A stretch of DNA of 64,000 nt, taken from an uncultured beta proteobacterium (lineage in GTDB: Bacteria; Pseudomonadota; Gammaproteobacteria; Burkholderiales; Burkholderiaceae_E). Location: assembly GCA_903934295.1 (NCBI GenBank), contig CAIZNI010000020.1, positions 124,001 through 188,000 of the forward strand. The letters are read 5' to 3'. Shown piece by piece: positions 45,652 to 54,484 of this stretch. A program made the position numbers and the translations under genes. Positions within the stretch are counted from its first letter, which is position 1, and each line of letters opens with the position of its first letter. Below the pieces are notes generated by a model. The model ran no database searches. It worked only from the letters and a program-made list of their open reading frames with translations, and had not been told where the DNA came from.

Positions 45652-47418
45652 TCAGAGCGCCGCCAGCCGCTCGCGCAGCACCGTCATCGCCTCGGCCACC
45701 GGCACCATCTCCGTCTGCAGGTCACGCCGGCGCACCAGCTCGACATTGCCTTCCTTCAGGCTGCGCTCGCCCACCGTGATCCGCAACGGAATCCCGATCA
45801 GTTCCCAGTCGGCGAACATCACGCCGGGGCGCTCATCGCGGTCGTCCAGGATGACCTCGACACCCGCCGCCGACAGCTGGCGGTACAGGTCATCGGCCAC
45901 CTCGCGCACCGCCGCCGACTTGCCATAGCCCAACGGCACCACCACCACCTCGAAGGGCGCGATGGCGCGCGGCCAGATGATGCCGCGGGCGTCGTGGTTC
46001 TGTTCGATCGCCGCGCCCAGCAGCCGGGTGACGCCGATGCCGTAGCAGCCCATCTCGATGACCTTGCTCTTGCCGTCGTCGTCGATGAAGGTGGCGTTCA
46101 GGGCCGACGAGTATTTCGTGCCCAGGTAGAAGACATGGCCGACCTCGATGCCGCGCTGGATCGCCAGCCGACCCTTGCCGTCGGGCGACGGATCGCCCTC
46201 GACCACGTTGCGCAGGTCGGCCACCAGCAGCGTCTGGCCATGGGCGACCAGCGCCGGCAGCAGGTCGCGGTCCCAGTTGACGCCGGTGAAGTGGTGGTCG
46301 ACCTGATTGGCGCCGCACACGAAATCGCTCATCAGCGCGACCGTGCTGTCGGCCACCACCCGTACCGGCAGCGTGGTGTTCAGCGGGCCCAGGTAACCGG
46401 GCGGGCAGCCGAAGCTGGCCAGGATCTCGGCCTCGGTGGCAAAGCGAAAACCCTTGAGCCCCGGCACCTTGGCGGCCTTGATTTCATTGAGGGCATGGTC
46501 GCCGCGCACCAGCAGCAGCCAGATCTCGGCAGGGGTGCCGGGCAGCGCATCGGGCGCCGGATCGACGGCCAGGACCAGCGACTTGACGGTGCGGATCAGC
46601 GGCAGACCGAGCAGCGCGGCCACGTCCTCGCAACGCGCCGCGCCGGGCGTGGGCGTGTTCACCAGCGGCTCGGCGGCCGGCGCGCGCGCGTCCAGCAGCG
46701 GCATCGCCTGCGCCAGTTCGACATTGGCGGCGTAGCCGGACTCGGGGCACCACGCGATGGCGTCCTCGCCGATGTCGGCGATCACCTGGAACTCGTGGCT
46801 GGCCGAACCGCCGATGGCGCCGGTGTCGGCAGCCACCGCGCGGTAGACGAGCCCCATGCGATCGAAGGTGCGCCCGTAGGCGTCGAACATCGACTGGTAG
46901 CTGGCCAGCGCCGCCTCGCGACTGCGGTCGAAGGAATAGGCGTCCTTCATGGTGAACTCGCGCCCGCGCATCACCCCGAAGCGGGGCCGGCGCTCATCAC
47001 GGAACTTGGTCTGGATGTGATAGAAATTCTTCGGCATCTGCCGATAGCTGCGGATTTCATGACGCGCGATGTCGGTGATGACCTCTTCCGAGGTGGGCTG
47101 GATGATGAACTCGCGCTGGTGGCGGTCGCGCACCCGCAGCAGCTCCGGACCGTACTGCTCCCAGCGGCCGGACTCCATCCAGAGCTCGGCCGGCTGCACC
47201 ACCGGCATCAGCAGCTCGATCGCGCCGGCGCGGTTCATTTCCTCGCGGATGATCGCCTCGATGCGGCGGATCACGCGCAGGCCCATGGGCATGTAGTTGT
47301 AGATCCCTCCGGCCAGCTTGCGGATCATGCCGGCGCGAGTCATCAGCCGATGGCTGGCGATCTCGGCGTCGGCCGGGGCTTCCTTGAGGGTCGAGACATG
47401 GAACTGCGAGGCTTTCAT
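45652..47418 (-). CDS. proS: Prolyl-tRNA synthetase (bacterial type)
   Basis: 588 residues. Start [15 protein letters not shown], class II motifs 1 and 2 ([32 protein letters not shown]), an editing INS domain in the middle (for example [17 protein letters not shown]), motif 3 region [17 protein letters not shown] and an anticodon-binding domain at the end. The length and INS domain place it in the bacterial ProRS class. Divergent from rppH across 52 bases. Confidence 0.97.
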   Translation of the reverse strand: MKASQFHVSTLKEAPADAEIASHRLMTRAGMIRKLAGGIYNYMPMGLRVIRRIEAIIREEMNRAGAIELLMPVVQPAELWMESGRWEQYGPELLRVRDRHQREFIIQPTSEEVITDIARHEIRSYRQMPKNFYHIQTKFRDERRPRFGVMRGREFTMKDAYSFDRSREAALASYQSMFDAYGRTFDRMGLVYRAVAADTGAIGGSASHEFQVIADIGEDAIAWCPESGYAANVELAQAMPLLDARAPAAEPLVNTPTPGAARCEDVAALLGLPLIRTVKSLVLAVDPAPDALPGTPAEIWLLLVRGDHALNEIKAAKVPGLKGFRFATEAEILASFGCPPGYLGPLNTTLPVRVVADSTVALMSDFVCGANQVDHHFTGVNWDRDLLPALVAHGQTLLVADLRNVVEGDPSPDGKGRLAIQRGIEVGHVFYLGTKYSSALNATFIDDDGKSKVIEMGCYGIGVTRLLGAAIEQNHDARGIIWPRAIAPFEVVVVPLGYGKSAAVREVADDLYRQLSAAGVEVILDDRDERPGVMFADWELIGIPLRITVGERSLKEGNVELVRRRDLQTEMVPVAEAMTVLRERLAAL

Positions 47419-47432
47419 GGCGATACCGTCTA

Positions 47433-47438
47433 TATAAT
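47433..47438 (+). promoter_or_regulatory. -10 hexamer (TATAAT) for rppH
   Basis: A perfect consensus TATAAT in an otherwise GC-rich divergent gap, 32 bases before the rppH start. No good -35 hexamer is visible at 16-18 bases. The minus-strand proS promoter must overlap. Confidence 0.45.
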
Positions 47439-47470
47439 CGACTCATTCTAAGGGATCGAGGGGTTGGCCC

Positions 47471-48088
47471 ATGCTGGATCGAGATGGCTACCGCCCCAAT
47501 GTTGGGATCATCCTGGTCAACCAAAGGAACGAGGTCTTCTGGGGCAAGCGGGTGCGCGAGCACTCCTGGCAGTTTCCCCAGGGCGGAATCAATCGTGGCG
47601 AGTCGCCCGAACAGGCGATGTTTCGCGAGCTGCACGAAGAGGTCGGCCTGCTGCCGGAGCATGTCCGGATCATCGGCCGCACCCGGGAATGGCTGCGCTA
47701 CGAGGTTCCGACCCACTGGGTGCGCCGTGAATGGCGCGGACACTATCGGGGACAGAAGCAGATCTGGTTTCTCTTGCGGCTGGTGGGACGTGACACCGAT
47801 GTCCACCTGCGGGCCACCGACCATCCGGAGTTCGATGCCTGGCGTTGGAGTGAATACTGGATACCGCTGGACTCGGTGATCGAGTTCAAGCGCGATGTCT
47901 ATCGGCAGGCGCTCGACGAACTGTCGCGCTTCCTCGCGGAGCAGCAGGAACCCCTGCGGCTGGTGCGCCCGCGTCCGCGCGTGCGCGGACCCGCCACACG
48001 ACGGCCGGGCGCGCCCGACGCACCCGCCGATCCGGTGACGGGCGCGCCTGCGCAGACCCCGCCCGCAGCCACCACCGACACGCCCTGA
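47471..48088 (+). CDS. rppH: RNA 5'-pyrophosphohydrolase (Nudix)
   Basis: 205 residues. Nudix box G38 x5 E44 x7 R52-E53 x2 E56-E57-V-G ([23 protein letters not shown]) is complete, and the start [19 protein letters not shown] is that of RppH. The C-terminal 45 residues are an Arg/Pro/Ala-rich extension. It converts 5'-triphosphate mRNA ends to monophosphate and starts RNase E decay. CNP1-like gene follows by 8 bases. Confidence 0.94.
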   Translation: MLDRDGYRPNVGIILVNQRNEVFWGKRVREHSWQFPQGGINRGESPEQAMFRELHEEVGLLPEHVRIIGRTREWLRYEVPTHWVRREWRGHYRGQKQIWFLLRLVGRDTDVHLRATDHPEFDAWRWSEYWIPLDSVIEFKRDVYRQALDELSRFLAEQQEPLRLVRPRPRVRGPATRRPGAPDAPADPVTGAPAQTPPAATTDTP

Positions 48089-48096
48089 AAGCGCCG

Positions 48097-48639
48097 ATGC
48101 TCCCCCTGCCCCGATCGCTGCGCCACCGCCTGCTCGCGCTCGGGCTCATCGCCGTTGTCCTCGGCTGCCCGCCAGCGACCGGGCAAACGCTGCCCAAGCT
48201 GATCGGTGAAGCGCCCCCGCCGGTGAATCCGTCGATGCCCGCCACCCTGCCGGTGGTGTCGGCACAGTCGCTGGTCGAGATCCCGATGGGGCCCGAAAGC
48301 CGCAACCGCTGCGAGATCGACGCCGACACCCTGGCGATCGACGAGGAACGACTGGTGCGCTACGCGCTCGTCATCACCAGCCCGAGCGGCGTCCGAAATG
48401 TCTCGTACGAGGCGCTGCGCTGTGACCGGCGCGAGCGCCGGATCCTGGCGCTGGGCCGTCCCGACGGGAGCTGGTCGGTGCTGCCCGACAGCCCCTGGCG
48501 CGACCTGCCGAGGGGCGACTCGCGCAATGGCCATCACGGCGAGCTCTTTCAGCGCTTGTGCGAGGGTGGCGCCGCCGCTTCACTGACGCCCGAGCGCTTG
48601 CGGCAACGGCTTCGGGAAACGCCGCGCAATCCGCTGTAG
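48097..48639 (+). CDS. CNP1-like family periplasmic protein
   Basis: 180 residues. Signal peptide (LLALGLIAVVLGCPPATGQ, cleavage uncertain; the Cys is possible lipobox but without clear consensus) and a C-terminal domain with RYALVITSPSGVRNVSYEALRC and RRILALGRPDGSWSVLPDSPW, the pattern of the CNP1 family found after rppH in betaproteobacteria. Function unknown. Last gene of the conserved backbone; what follows is accessory. Confidence 0.85.
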   Translation: MLPLPRSLRHRLLALGLIAVVLGCPPATGQTLPKLIGEAPPPVNPSMPATLPVVSAQSLVEIPMGPESRNRCEIDADTLAIDEERLVRYALVITSPSGVRNVSYEALRCDRRERRILALGRPDGSWSVLPDSPWRDLPRGDSRNGHHGELFQRLCEGGAAASLTPERLRQRLRETPRNPL

Positions 48640-48899
48640 CGGGGCACGCGGTCTGCGCTCAGCCTTTCCACCCTGCAGCAACTCGATAAGGGCCTGCTGG
48701 CCAGCAAGGAGGGCACGGCTTTCAAGGCCGCGCTCAAGCGCGCTGGCAAGTTCTACAAGCCCCATTTCGAGCGGGTCGGCCCTAGCCGCGCCGTTCGTCA
48801 TGCTGGCGGCCATTGCCCTGCTGGGCAGCGTGAGGGTGGCTCAGGCGGTCTGTCGCCGGCGGCCGTGCCCTTTGACGGCGGGACCTGACCTTGGCTCAA
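48640..48899 (+). pseudogene. Possible decayed coding remnant after the CNP1-like gene
   Basis: The frame directly after the CNP1 stop remains open and reads protein-like (LSTLQQLDKGLLASKEG, then KAALKRAGKFYKPHFERV), without a start codon. A shift of frame near 48785 gives a hydrophobic segment PFVMLAAIALLGSV. This looks like pieces of one or more broken genes, not recognised. It marks the change from conserved to accessory DNA. Confidence 0.3.
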
Positions 48900-48929
48900 T
48901 TGACGAAAAATCAGCATCCCCCATAGACT
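48900..48929 (+). promoter_or_regulatory. Candidate sigma70 promoter for the hydrolase gene
   Basis: TTGACG (5 of 6) and TAGACT (4 of 6) with an 18-base spacer, 31 bases before the hydrolase start, in a locally A-rich stretch. Confidence 0.4.
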
Positions 48930-48960
48930 TTTCGCCCAGATTACGACGGAGCGCCCGACC

Positions 48961-49521
48961 ATGAACGCATCTCCCAACGGGTTGCCGCCCCTGCTGGTTG
49001 TTTTCTCCCACGGCAAGGAGTCCGGCCCTCGGGGAGGCAAGATCGAGGCGCTGTCCCGCGTGGCGCGGGCCGAGGGTGCGCAGACCCTATCGGTGGACTA
49101 CCGGGAGCACCCGGCCGGGACGCCTCATGACCACCACGCGCCCGGCGAGGCCGAGCGACGGGTCGCGCAACTGCTGGCCACCCCCTTGCCACCGCATGAC
49201 CGCCTGGTGCTGGTGGGTTCCAGCATGGGCGGCTATGTCAGTGCCGTGGCGGCTTGCCAGCTGCGCGTAGACGGCCTGTTCCTGCTGGCGCCGGCCTTCG
49301 GGATGCCCGGCTACGCACAGGCTGAGCCCCGACCCGCAGTGCGCCACACGGCCATCGTCCATGGATGGCGCGATGAGGTCATTCCGTGGCACCACAGCAC
49401 TCGCTGGGCGAGCAATGCCGGTTGCAGCTTGTATCTGCTGGATGGCGACCACCGGCTGGACTCGGCGCTGCCTGCCATCGAGCCTTTGTTCCGGCTGTTC
49501 CTGCAGCGGTGCCGACCATGA
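48961..49521 (+). CDS. Alpha/beta-fold hydrolase
   Basis: 186 residues. LLVVFSHGKESGPRGGKIEAL provides the oxyanion His-Gly strand, LVLVGSSMGGYVSAVAA has the nucleophile Ser, VHGWRDEVIP the acid and DGDHRL the catalytic His. No signal peptide. It is not the same family as the YqiA-like protein at 21553, though both are small esterase-like hydrolases. Substrate unknown. It follows a candidate promoter, and no gene continues downstream on this strand for certain. Confidence 0.85.
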   Translation: MNASPNGLPPLLVVFSHGKESGPRGGKIEALSRVARAEGAQTLSVDYREHPAGTPHDHHAPGEAERRVAQLLATPLPPHDRLVLVGSSMGGYVSAVAACQLRVDGLFLLAPAFGMPGYAQAEPRPAVRHTAIVHGWRDEVIPWHHSTRWASNAGCSLYLLDGDHRLDSALPAIEPLFRLFLQRCRP

Positions 49522-49581
49522 GTAGCGCGTCGCGTAAGCCCCGCGCGGCTGTGGTTCGCAGCAAGGCGCTGGCGGGAAGGA

Positions 49582-49812
49582 GTGCCCCCGCAGGTGCTGG
49601 TCTGGGAGGCGGCGCCCACTGCCGTCAACGAGACCCCGGTGCGCCTGTCTGTTCGGGTGCACCATCTGGTGGGCATGCTTATTCATGCTCGCGAGCGGAT
49701 CGAGGCGATCGAGGCGCTGCGTCAAAGCGTCGCGACAGTGGCGCAGTTGCTGGCGGCGTTCAAATTCGGCCGGTTCGTCGGTTCTGCGCGACCACAAACC
49801 AGATTCCGCTGA
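49582..49812 (+). CDS. Hypothetical protein (doubtful)
   Basis: A possible 76-residue protein starting at a GTG-like codon or ATG-like region; contains a helical stretch HLVGMLIHARERIEAIEALRQ and ends GRFVGSARPQTRFR. No family recognised and no clear ribosome site. It may be a fragment, because the next 110 bases hold a transposase remnant. Confidence 0.25.
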   Translation: MPPQVLVWEAAPTAVNETPVRLSVRVHHLVGMLIHARERIEAIEALRQSVATVAQLLAAFKFGRFVGSARPQTRFR

Positions 49813-49817
49813 TGGCA

Positions 49818-49920
49818 ACTGGGTAGGTACTGTCGCAGCCCATCCCGCCACGGCTGCTGCTAGCCGCCCCGCCCAAACTGGTGACGCCAGTGCTCGGCCG
49901 GGCACGAGGGGTTGCGGGGC
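49818..49920 (+). pseudogene. IS91-family transposase remnant
   Basis: Out-of-frame pieces read NWV and then LSQPIPPRLLLAAPPKLVTP VLG, matching the conserved IS91 stretch that follows the QWVLS segment. About 30 codons remain, with at least one frame break (in-frame TAG at 49824). No ends or target site can be defined. The remaining bases to 50083 show no gene. Confidence 0.5.
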
Positions 49921-50083
49921 CGATGCAAGCACCCTGGCGATCAGGGATAACCGGCAGACGAAGCCAGTGATAGACCGGCCCAAATTCTGATTTAAATGGT
50001 TTGGATAAGTATCCCTAAATCTGTCCCGTGTAGCACCCGAATCGCTGACCCGAACCATTGCGCCGCCCATTGCCAGCAAGCTG

Positions 50084-50581
50084 TCAGCGCAACCCGAACG
50101 CGTAATCGACAGACAGCTCGGCCCACGGCGTGGGCAGCACATCCCCATCCAGATGAATGCCGCGGCCGAACCTGCGATACAGCAGGCTCAGCGCAAACAG
50201 CGGTGCATAGACCGGCCGGCCGTAGCGTGTGAATCCGATGTAGGTCGAATCATCGCGACGGGCCCTGCAGGCTTCGTGGACGAGGTGGTAGAACGCGTCG
50301 CTGCCGGTGAGGCAGCCCTCATCGTCGGCCACCAGCGTGGCGAACTTGCGGCTGCGGGTCACGTGCTTATCTTCATAGAAGACCATGAGATCCGACTCAG
50401 GACGTTTGTCCTGTGTGACTTCTACCCTGACCCGGGTGGGTACCATTTGCGCCAGGTACATCGGGAAATGCACCAGATCGAAGCTATGCCGCGCTAATGC
50501 TTCTTCGGATGGCCCGCGCGTGGCGGCATCGTCCGGGTGCGCCGGCGAGTCGTCTTGGTCGAGCCTGTTCAGGGGGCCCAT
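50084..50581 (-). CDS. Hypothetical protein of 165 residues downstream of the alarmone hydrolase
   Basis: 165 residues from the ATG at 50581; the frame is open further 5' but reads as antisense-like low-complexity. Residues 30-165 look like a compact alpha/beta protein (HFPMYLAQMVPTRVRVEVTQ, DLMVFYEDKHVTRSRKFATLV, APLFALSLLYRRFG). No signal, TM or family recognised. It follows the MESH1-like gene after 80 bases on the same strand, so may belong with it. Confidence 0.5.
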   Translation of the reverse strand: MGPLNRLDQDDSPAHPDDAATRGPSEEALARHSFDLVHFPMYLAQMVPTRVRVEVTQDKRPESDLMVFYEDKHVTRSRKFATLVADDEGCLTGSDAFYHLVHEACRARRDDSTYIGFTRYGRPVYAPLFALSLLYRRFGRGIHLDGDVLPTPWAELSVDYAFGLR

Positions 50582-50661
50582 GGCGGTACAGGTTGTTGGG
50601 TTTTGCTGTTCAGGTCGCACAATTGGGGTCGGCTGCTTAGTTAGCGCACGCTGGGCCGCTG

Positions 50662-51210
50662 TCAACCGAGTTCGGATTGGCGTGCGAGCAGTCCATCGAA
50701 CACGGTTTCGAGCTGAGGGTGTACGCCGCGCACACCTGCGATGACCTCGCCCGCCCAGTCGAAGTACGCCCGCTTGCGCTGCGCCGACCAATCTGCGGGC
50801 GGCGACGCCAGGAGATCGCGCAAATTGCAGATCTTATCTGCAAGCTTCACCAGCTTGGCTCCGCTCGACAGGTGGGCCGCATGCTCGATCTGCCGCTGCT
50901 TGCGCACGTGCTTGTCGAGTGATTTATCGTCGGTTACCTCCACAACGATCGCCGCGATGTCCGCGCCGAACACCATTGTCAGTTCGTGTTCGCTGGTGTC
51001 GGTATCTTCGATGGTGTCGTGTAGAAGCGCGGCGCAAAGGACGGCCGAGTCGAACACACCGCCCTCGTTGGTCAGCACGTAGGACAGCGCGATCGGATGG
51101 TTAATGTAAGGCGAGCCGTCTGCATCCTTGCGCTGTTGTCGGCGGTGTTTTTCGGCTGCGAAAGCAAGCGCTTTCGTGAACGAGGAGAGAAGGCCGGCCT
51201 CCAAATGCAT
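50662..51210 (-). CDS. MESH1/SpoT-like single-domain HD alarmone hydrolase
   Basis: 182 residues from the ATG at 51210 (AGGAA 8 bases upstream); the frame is open further 5' but the ribosome site decides. HD-domain residues: HRRQQRKDADGSPYINHP with His38, ALLHDTIEDT with H64, D65, E68 and D69, and KLVKLADKICNLRDL with Asp125 and Asn129. The last 50 residues (ADWSAQRKRAYFDWAGEVIAG) align with the C-terminus of human MESH1, of almost identical size (179). It should hydrolyse (p)ppGpp 3'-pyrophosphate with Mn2+; MESH1 also cuts NADPH. There is no synthetase domain. Confidence 0.85.
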   Translation of the reverse strand: MHLEAGLLSSFTKALAFAAEKHRRQQRKDADGSPYINHPIALSYVLTNEGGVFDSAVLCAALLHDTIEDTDTSEHELTMVFGADIAAIVVEVTDDKSLDKHVRKQRQIEHAAHLSSGAKLVKLADKICNLRDLLASPPADWSAQRKRAYFDWAGEVIAGVRGVHPQLETVFDGLLARQSELG

Positions 51211-51337
51211 CGGTATTTCCTGCGTAACGCGTGAGCGACGGGTCGCGATGGCGCCTATTATCGCATCAGGCCACGCGCGTCGCGAGAGCCTGTCTGGGTT
51301 TTGTGTTCGAGGCGCAGCATGACGATCCGGAGCCCCT

Positions 51338-51645
51338 TTGCCAATAAGCAAGACGAAGTTGAGGAATGCGGCGATCGCGGTCAAGTCCGCGGCACTGCCC
51401 AAGATCTCGAAGGACCTGCTTGATCAGTTTATCACCGGCCCGATGACCGGCGAGGCAGTCAACGCCGCATCGATGACGTCCAGGAAGGCGCTGATCGAGC
51501 GTGCACTGGGGGGCCGAGCTTGACCACCACTTGGGCTACCCGAACGGCGCAACCAAGCCCGAGGCGGCGGGCAATCAGCGCAACGGCAAGAGCGCCAAGA
51601 CCCTAATGACATCAGACAGCGCACTTCGGGGACAGGTTTTCTGGC
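51338..51645 (+). pseudogene. IS256-family transposase, N-terminal remnant (frameshifted)
   Basis: Starting at TTG 51338, ELPKI-like LPKISKDLLDQFITGPMTGE and MTSRKALIERALG are the IS256 N-terminus. A run of six Gs at 51508-51513 where five are expected throws the frame; the continuation reads AELDHHLGYPNGATKPEAAG and NQRNGKSAKT in the +1 frame. The match fades near 51645. The catalytic DDE region is absent, so it is inactive. Confidence 0.85.
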
Positions 51646-51669
51646 TCAGTGCCGTGAGGAGGAAAGGAA

Positions 51670-51945
51670 ATGATCAAGGTTCTGTTCTTGTTGGCAATTT
51701 TTGCGGCGGGGATCGGACACGGAGGCGCGGCGGGTGCCACGGAAACCCACTGCTATTCGATCCGGGACAATGACGAGAAGAACTATTGCCTAGCGATGGC
51801 CAAGCGGCAGGACTCGTACTGTTATTCGATCCGTGAATCCGACGCGAAGAACATTTGTCTAGCGCAGGCAAAGGGGCAGAAGAGCTACTGCTACAGCGTT
51901 CGCAACTCGGATAATAAAAACAAGTGTCTGGCACTGGTCCGATAG
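51670..51945 (+). CDS. Secreted Cys-rich triple-repeat miniprotein
   Basis: 91 residues. Start ATG preceded by GAGGAGGAAAGG. Signal peptide MIKVLFLLAIFAAGIGHGGAA GA (cleavage near residue 22), then three tandem units of 23 residues with the pattern CYSIRxxDxKNxCLAxAK, the last shortened to CYSVRNSDNKNKCLALVR. Each unit has a Cys pair 13 residues apart, so three intramolecular disulfides are likely in the periplasm or outside. Family not recognised with certainty. It sits between two IS256 remnants. Confidence 0.8.
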   Translation: MIKVLFLLAIFAAGIGHGGAAGATETHCYSIRDNDEKNYCLAMAKRQDSYCYSIRESDAKNICLAQAKGQKSYCYSVRNSDNKNKCLALVR

Positions 51946-51999
51946 CCGCAGGGCGCGGTCGCATCGGGAGTGCATGAAATTGTTGTTCGAGGCGGCCGG

Positions 52000-52058
52000 G
52001 ACTTTTCCACGGCGGCGGTCGGCGCTTGCGCCGAACCGAACGTCGCGGTGGGAAAGTC
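52000..52058. repeat. Long imperfect palindrome
   Basis: GACTTTTCCAC at 52000-52010 and GTGGGAAAGTC at 52048-52058 pair 10 of 11. The arms continue inwards imperfectly for about 15 bases to a GGCGC/TTGC/GCC centre near 52021. It lies between the repeat miniprotein and the reverse IS256 remnant. It may be a MITE, an IS end or a terminator-like structure. Confidence 0.55.
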
Positions 52059-52068
52059 GGACTTCATG

Positions 52069-52480
52069 TTACGCGACTGTCTTCGTGAAGCGGTCGGCGT
52101 AGAGAATCGCGAATTGATTCATCGCCTCCTTCCATTGGTGCTCCGCTCGGCTCCAGTCAGCCGTGATGTTGCGCAGAGCCAGCCAGATCAGTTTGCTCGC
52201 CGCGTCATCGCTGTGGAAGTGGCCTCGCGTCTTGATGATCTTGCGCAGCCGCGCACTGATGCTCTCGATCGCGTTGGTTATGTAAATCACCCGGCGCACC
52301 CTTGGGGGAAACGCGAAAAACGGGATGACCTGGCCCCAAGCGCGGCGCCACGCGGCCACAACGGTGGGGAGCTTCTGGCCCATGCGCCTTACTCGAAGGC
52401 ATCGAACTCGGCCTGCGCGGCCTCGGCGCTTGCAACCGTGTAGATCGGCTTGATTGCAGCGGTCCGCCTCCTATCAACGC
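52069..52480 (-). pseudogene. IS256-family transposase, C-terminal remnant (opposite orientation)
   Basis: Read on the minus strand: KPIYTVASAEAAQAEFDAFE, stop and indels near 52384-52390, then GQKLPTVVAAWRRAWGQVIP, RRVIYITNAIESISARLRK and SKLIWLALRNITADWS, which are the C-terminal part of IS256 transposases. It stops at 52069. The N-terminal half and catalytic Asp residues are missing and the strand is opposite to the 51338 remnant, so they are not the same copy in simple decay. Confidence 0.85.
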
Positions 52481-52500
52481 TCTGAGTAACTCCTTGAAAA

Positions 52501-52656
52501 ATGCGTGAGCTGACCTCCCACCTTAAACAGAACGGCGTTTCGCCAATCGAGCCGAAGCTGCGCGCAGCAGACACCGACCTCGATGTCTTGCCAAATCTAA
52601 AGGAATATCTTCTGGCCGAATTCGGCCTGACGTTCGGCGACTGCAGACGATTTTAG
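52501..52656 (+). CDS. Small hypothetical ORF (doubtful)
   Basis: A 51-residue frame with ATG, MRELTSHLKQNGVSPIEPKL then LKEYLLAEFGLTFGD and a TAG. Protein-like composition but no ribosome site or family; probably a fragment in a decayed region. Confidence 0.2.
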   Translation: MRELTSHLKQNGVSPIEPKLRAADTDLDVLPNLKEYLLAEFGLTFGDCRRF

Positions 52657-52853
52657 GATGCGATCGCTACCGAGCCTATTGGTTGACGCGGCCCCAAACC
52701 GCGCGTGCTTTCTCGTGGTTGCAGGCGCAGCGTTCATCGAAAGACTGCACATTTAACACGGCGAAAAGCATTGCCGGCGCTACGCTTCTGCGGACAGACT
52801 CGCTCTTGATCATGCTGCAGGGCAAGCCAGAAGACCGTTGACCAGCATTCGCT

Positions 52854-53978
52854 TCAACGGCAAAGACCGGCGAACCTGTCTTGCGGACTGCAGGCGGCCG
52901 TCTTGACAGGGGATGTATTCCCCGCTGCCTGGCATTTTGAAAGGCGATCCTTGACGTTGTCCGAGTACTGCCATCCTGCCGCCAGCAGCGGAAGTTGTGC
53001 GCCAGGAAGCCAGTTAAGTGATTTCCATTTAGCATGGCCTTGCGCCTGCAACACGCCGAACTTCGTGCAAAAACCGTCCGCCAGGTCCTTGACAAACTGA
53101 TTTCGTGCCGGGTCTGCGAAATTGGCGGTGATTAAGTAGGAATCCACAGCGAGCGACGGTGTCTCGTTGCCGGGCATATTGATCAGCGGGTAGCTCGACT
53201 TTCGGATATCGGCTTTCGAATATTCCTGAAGAACCCGTTCGCTGCTTGCCTGAGAAGAGTCAAATCTAAGAAATTTTAGATTCGCAGGCAGATTTTTTTC
53301 TAAAAGTCCTAGTGGTTGCCCGCCAACAAGAACTACTACGTCAATTCTGGGGTATGCCTTATAGAAAGTAGGATCGCTCAATGACATCAAGGCTGATCGC
53401 CTGCGTCGAGTACCATCGTCGTCACCGGTGGCGGTCGGATTGATGAACGGCTCGACGATGTTCGGACGGTCCAAGAACATTTTCCCGTATATGTTCAATG
53501 CTGTAAGGAAAGTGCCGCTTTTCTCCAAGTCCATCCAGACCTGCTTTCCCTTGATCTGATGAATGAACTCAATGGGGTCGTCCCTTCGAACTATGAAGTG
53601 AATTTCCTCCCTGTAAAGCGGCATGAAGACGCGCAGACTGTTGAGCAGCTTGGCGTACTCGCGACGAGTGGCCTCAGGGACTTCTTTTGAGTCGCGCATG
53701 CCAACGAAAGCTGAATACACGTCCGACTGGACAATAGCTAGGCTGACTCCCTTCGTTCGGCTCATATCCTCGACATTGGCCCACGAACCCTTTGACTCAC
53801 GGACCTGGAGAGATGGGTAGACGAAATCGCGCAGGTTTCCACCGATCGCGTAGTAGGTCCCGGTTTTTCCGCCGGTCACGATCGTCTCGGTTGCAAATGC
53901 CTGGTGCGATACAGCCATGCAGATCAAGGCAATCAGGAGTGCAAGGGCTTTTTCTGCATTGCCGTGTAAGGTTTCCAT
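52854..53978 (-). CDS. TAXI-family (TRAP-type) solute-binding protein
   Basis: 374 residues. Signal peptide (LALLIALICMAVSHQAFA, cleavage near residue 29), then ETIVTGGKTGTYYAIGGNL, the glycine-rich N-terminus of TAXI proteins, which bind dicarboxylates or glutamate for TRAP transporters. It ends with Cys-containing tail CSPQDRFAGLCR. No TRAP DctQ/DctM membrane gene is adjacent, so it is an orphan. The DNA is visibly AT-richer than the backbone. It is divergent from the tubulin-like operon; whether it belongs with it is not shown. The 52657-52853 stretch before it holds no gene. Confidence 0.85.
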   Translation of the reverse strand: METLHGNAEKALALLIALICMAVSHQAFATETIVTGGKTGTYYAIGGNLRDFVYPSLQVRESKGSWANVEDMSRTKGVSLAIVQSDVYSAFVGMRDSKEVPEATRREYAKLLNSLRVFMPLYREEIHFIVRRDDPIEFIHQIKGKQVWMDLEKSGTFLTALNIYGKMFLDRPNIVEPFINPTATGDDDGTRRRRSALMSLSDPTFYKAYPRIDVVVLVGGQPLGLLEKNLPANLKFLRFDSSQASSERVLQEYSKADIRKSSYPLINMPGNETPSLAVDSYLITANFADPARNQFVKDLADGFCTKFGVLQAQGHAKWKSLNWLPGAQLPLLAAGWQYSDNVKDRLSKCQAAGNTSPVKTAACSPQDRFAGLCR

Positions 53979-54484
53979 TTTTTCTCTGTGATTGAAGATT
54001 TTCGTCTCTTGGGGATCTTACGCAGCAGTCGTTGATGCAAGGCTTAAGATAGGTCGATTTAGCTGGTCATTCCTCTACTAAACCACGCCTCACTCGACGA
54101 CAAGGCCTTGGCGAGGCGATCTCCGGGCTTCGCGGGAGGGGGCGACCGAGTCGATGGATTGTACAAAATCGAGATCGATCTGCCCAGAGCGCTGCCTACG
54201 GTTCCTTCGTCTTGTGGCCTGCATCGCGTCGGGACAATGTTTTCGTGCCGAACGGGAATCGACATGCCTCCCCGGGGGCTGATCACCTGTCCGACGAATA
54301 GGGTACGTTGCGCCAATCCGGGTCGGGCCGATCAACAGTAATGTGATAGGCAAACCGATCAAGCCGACTCGCTCAGTAGGGTACTTCGTATATTCCCCGA
54401 ACCGAGGGGGGCGCCGGCACGGACTCTGGTTCTGTAACATGTGGCGAGTTCCCCTGCATACCCTTCGCTGTCCGAGGTTTCTAT
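53979..54484. other. 506-base region without a recognised gene
   Basis: Between the divergent TAXI gene and the secreted protein gene. Only short frames with no ribosome sites or family likeness. It must contain the promoters of both; I found no convincing -35/-10 pair. Confidence 0.5.

Noticed and set aside
54059-54316. Possible 85-codon minus-strand gene in the gap before the tubulin-like operon
   Set aside because: No ribosome site, no family likeness; composition like noncoding.
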